A program made the translations under genes and the position numbers. This document shows, in pieces, positions 61,933 to 64,000 of a stretch of DNA of 64,000 nucleotides (position 1 is the stretch's first letter; the number at the start of each line of letters is the position of its first letter). The notes under the pieces were generated by a model. It was not told the origin of the DNA and did not search any database. It saw only the letters and a program-made list of their open reading frames with translations. This stretch comes from Flemingiibacterium sp045579745 (GTDB lineage Bacteria > Bacillota > Clostridia > Oscillospirales > CAG-272): positions 1 through 64,000 of the forward strand of contig JAZNMQ010000070.1 in the NCBI GenBank assembly GCA_045579745.1. Reading direction: 5' to 3'.

Positions 61933-62817
61933 ATGGAATATATCATGATGGCGATTTCCTATATCTGGAATATTATCTCCGACATAACTTTAATAGATAT
62001 TATTGATATAGCGATAGTAGCGTTCGTCTTTTATTATATCTATAAATTTATTCGTGAGAGGCGTGCGGGCAAGCTTGCCGCAGGTATATTAATTCTGATA
62101 TTGGTTCTCTTTTTGAGCGATGTTTTGCAGATGAACGCGATGCAGTTCATTTTGCAAAATGTATTTCAGGTCGGTATGATCGCACTGATTATAGTCTTTC
62201 AGCCCGAGCTTCGCTCTGCGCTTGAAAAGGTCGGAGCGGAACCGCTTAAGGGTCTTCGCAGTATTGGCGACTCAAAGACAAGAACCGGTGCTCAAACCGC
62301 CGCTATGATTTCTGAGGTTACTCAGGCGGTGTGCGATATGTCGTTTGACAAAACCGGCGCACTTATAGTTATCGAGCGCTCAACAAAGCTTGGAGATATT
62401 ATCACGAGCGGAACGGTTGTAAATGCTAATCCCACTTCATTTTTGATACGCAATATCTTCTTTAATAAGGCACCGCTTCATGACGGTGCGATGGTTATAC
62501 GCGACGACCGTATCTGGTCGGCGGGATGCTTCCTGCCTCTATCTACAAACGACGATATAATAAAGGACCTTGGAACACGTCACCGCGCCGCGATCGGAAT
62601 GAGCGAGAACAGTGATGCCGTAATTATTGTCGTTTCCGAGGAAACGGGAACGATTTCTATAGCACTTGACGGACAGCTTCACCGAAACTATTCATATAAT
62701 ACACTAAAAAACGAGCTTACCTCTCTGCTTCAGAAAGAGGAGCCTGCAGCAAATCCCGTCAAAAAGGGCGTTGGCTTCCTTCGCGGAAAAAGGGAAGAGA
62801 AAGCTGATAAGCAGTAG
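61933..62817 (+). CDS. cdaA: Diadenylate cyclase CdaA
   Basis: It makes the second messenger c-di-AMP from two ATP. The 294-residue protein has three N-terminal membrane helices (about 5-25, 35-55, 60-85) and a DAC domain. The DGA motif is at Asp184 (LHDGAMVI). The RHR motif is Arg216-His217-Arg218 (GTRHRAAIG). The chosen ATG (61933) follows AAAAGGAAC. An earlier GTG (61900) is in frame but has no ribosome binding site. cdaR follows 41 bases later. No glmM is within the window. Confidence 0.96.
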   Translation: MEYIMMAISYIWNIISDITLIDIIDIAIVAFVFYYIYKFIRERRAGKLAAGILILILVLFLSDVLQMNAMQFILQNVFQVGMIALIIVFQPELRSALEKVGAEPLKGLRSIGDSKTRTGAQTAAMISEVTQAVCDMSFDKTGALIVIERSTKLGDIITSGTVVNANPTSFLIRNIFFNKAPLHDGAMVIRDDRIWSAGCFLPLSTNDDIIKDLGTRHRAAIGMSENSDAVIIVVSEETGTISIALDGQLHRNYSYNTLKNELTSLLQKEEPAANPVKKGVGFLRGKREEKADKQ

Positions 62818-62858
62818 TATTTGAAATTAAACGAGCAATTTTTGAAAGGATACAGCGA

Positions 62859-64000
62859 TGCCTGAAGATAAAGATATAACTCAAAATGGTGACGAGTACG
62901 AACGTCATGTCGCCGAAAACAGCGGTGATTATCAGGTAAAATCGGGTAAATATGAGCATATTATCGCAAAAGTGCTATGCGTTCTTGCGGCAGTAGTTCT
63001 TTGGTTTTATGTTGTGGGAACCGATTCCTCAACCGATGAAACCACGATATCCGGCGTAGCGATAGAGGTTCGCGGTATAGAACTGATTCAAGAGGTTCAG
63101 GGGCTTTCTGTTATAAGCGGATACGACTGCGTAGTCGATGTAACGGTTCGGGGTGCAAAATCTTCAATAAAGCATCTTGATGTTGAGGATATCAAGGCGT
63201 ATGTCGAGGCTGTGGATATTACAGAAGCGGGTGAATATGCGCTTGAGGTTCACACGACCTTGCCGAGCGGTGTTACGCTTGCAGGACAATCGGCTAATTT
63301 CATCAATATTTATGTTGATAAACGCACAACTGTAAGCATTCCGGTTAAGGTTGAGCCGTCGTTTACTATCGAGTCAACATACACGCTCGGAACACCTGAG
63401 CCCAGCATTGAGATGGTGAATGTAAGCGGCCCTGCTGAGGAGCTTGAGAAAATTTCCAGCGCGGTTGTGTCGCTTGATCTCGGCAGAGTAACAAAGACAA
63501 TGACGGCTACGGGCAAGCTTGAGCTTGTTGATGAAAGCGGAGCAAGAATTACAAATCCGTATGTTAAAATGCAAACCTCAGAGGTTTCGGTCAGAATCCC
63601 CGTGTATACCTACAAGGATATACCCTTGACTGTCGATTACAAATACGGCTATTACAACGACTCCAATGTAAATATAAAGATTACGCCTGCCTCGATCCGA
63701 ATCAAGGGAGATCCCGATGAGCTCGAAAAAATCGAGAATCGCGCTGTATTGCAGCTTGACGAAAAGAAGATAACGGGCGACAGTACGCTTTCGGCAACTA
63801 TCATGCTTCCGGATGGTATTGAAAATGTTAGTCAGTCGCGAACCGCTGAGGTTGCGATTACACATAAAAATACCGAAACCCGTTCGATCGTCGTATCGAA
63901 TATTTCGGTGGTTAATCCCAACGGTCTGCGCTACTCGCTTGAAGCAGATTATATAACTGTTCAGTTCAGAGGTCCGCTCTCACTCGTTTCGCTGTTAAAC
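62859..64000 (+). CDS. cdaR: CdaR/YbbR-domain regulator of CdaA, cut by the window end
   Basis: The frame is open from ATG 62859 to the end of the window (380 codons visible). GAAAGG lies eight bases upstream. The product begins with an acidic N-terminus, then a single membrane helix (IIAKVLCVLAAVVLWFYVVG, about residues 35-54), followed by several YbbR-type beta domains outside the membrane. In Bacillus and Listeria this protein binds CdaA and tunes c-di-AMP production. Its position directly after cdaA is as expected. The C-terminal part is not seen, so domain number is unknown. Confidence 0.9.

Noticed and set aside
1..64000. CRISPR arrays, tRNA or rRNA genes
   Set aside because: No regular short repeats, no T-loop GGTTCGAATCC-type signals with cloverleaf context, and no rRNA-like sequence were seen by eye.

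Overview
The window looks like a chromosomal segment of an anaerobic, gut-type Clostridia species, probably an Oscillospiraceae/Ruminococcaceae-like lineage. This is inferred from gene content: a T-box in front of thrS, Rex, CdaA/CdaR, a DnaD plus DnaC/DnaI-like pair, a Firmicutes-type clustered fab/acc operon, a glycyl radical enzyme with its activase, and a ferredoxin-dependent 2-oxoacid oxidoreductase. Genes lie on both strands in short operons. Many start at A/T-rich promoters with near-consensus -35 and -10 boxes 17 bases apart and end at strong hairpins. I saw no rRNA, tRNA, CRISPR array, prophage or conjugative module.

Layout. 1-185: the end of an IS30-type element (transposase N-terminus only), abutting an AT-rich membrane-protein ORF. 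0.8-5.1 kb: a GPH-type sugar symporter plus a cytoplasmic GH2 glycosidase, bracketed by two hairpins with identical 13-bp stems. 5.2-9.6 kb (minus): Na/phosphate cotransporter, ArsB/NhaD-type permease, pyruvate kinase. 9.8-13.5 kb (minus): a very large CBM9-like/beta-helix protein without secretion signals, and a zinc-ribbon protein. 13.7-21.2 kb (plus): URO-D-like methyltransferase-type protein, uracil permease plus upp, DUF853 HerA-like ATPase, esterase, GH4 glycosidase. 21.4-28.8 kb (plus): galU-comEB-phosphatase-rimI-tsaD, then isocitrate dehydrogenase, rex, dnaD-like, dnaC-like. 28.9-33.1 kb: TAXI-TRAP transporter and mannonate dehydratase. 33.5-35.2 kb: two paralogous XRE regulators. 35.3-38.0 kb (minus): homoserine dehydrogenase and an aldehyde dehydrogenase. 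38.2-41.4 kb: glycyl radical activase and enzyme. 41.5-44.4 kb: orphan ECF sigma factor, T-box, thrS. 44.6-48.1 kb (minus): a secreted, membrane-anchored paralogue of the 9.8-kb beta-helix protein. 48.3-49.2 kb: EamA transporter. 49.4-56.9 kb (minus): fatty-acid synthesis operon fabH-fabG-fabF-accB-fabZ-accC-accD-accA-acpP. 57.1-58.3 kb: ROK-like regulator and a DUF1540 protein. 58.3-61.6 kb (minus): 2-oxoacid:ferredoxin oxidoreductase with an upstream P-loop ATPase. 61.9-64.0 kb: cdaA and the start of cdaR, cut by the window end.

The carbohydrate theme is consistent. Surface beta-helix and CBM9-like domains could bind or cut plant polysaccharide. GH2, GH4 and UxuA handle beta-galactosides or related sugars, alpha-galactosides or related sugars, and glucuronate. 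Pyruvate kinase, the glycyl radical enzyme and the 2-oxoacid oxidoreductase are part of fermentative metabolism. I found no convincing wholly new system. The best candidates for follow-up are the matched pair of giant beta-helix proteins (one secreted and anchored, one with no visible export signal), the glycyl radical enzyme with a Cys-Gly-Glu active-site triplet in place of the PFL Cys-Cys, the ATPase linked to the oxidoreductase, and the tandem XRE regulators.
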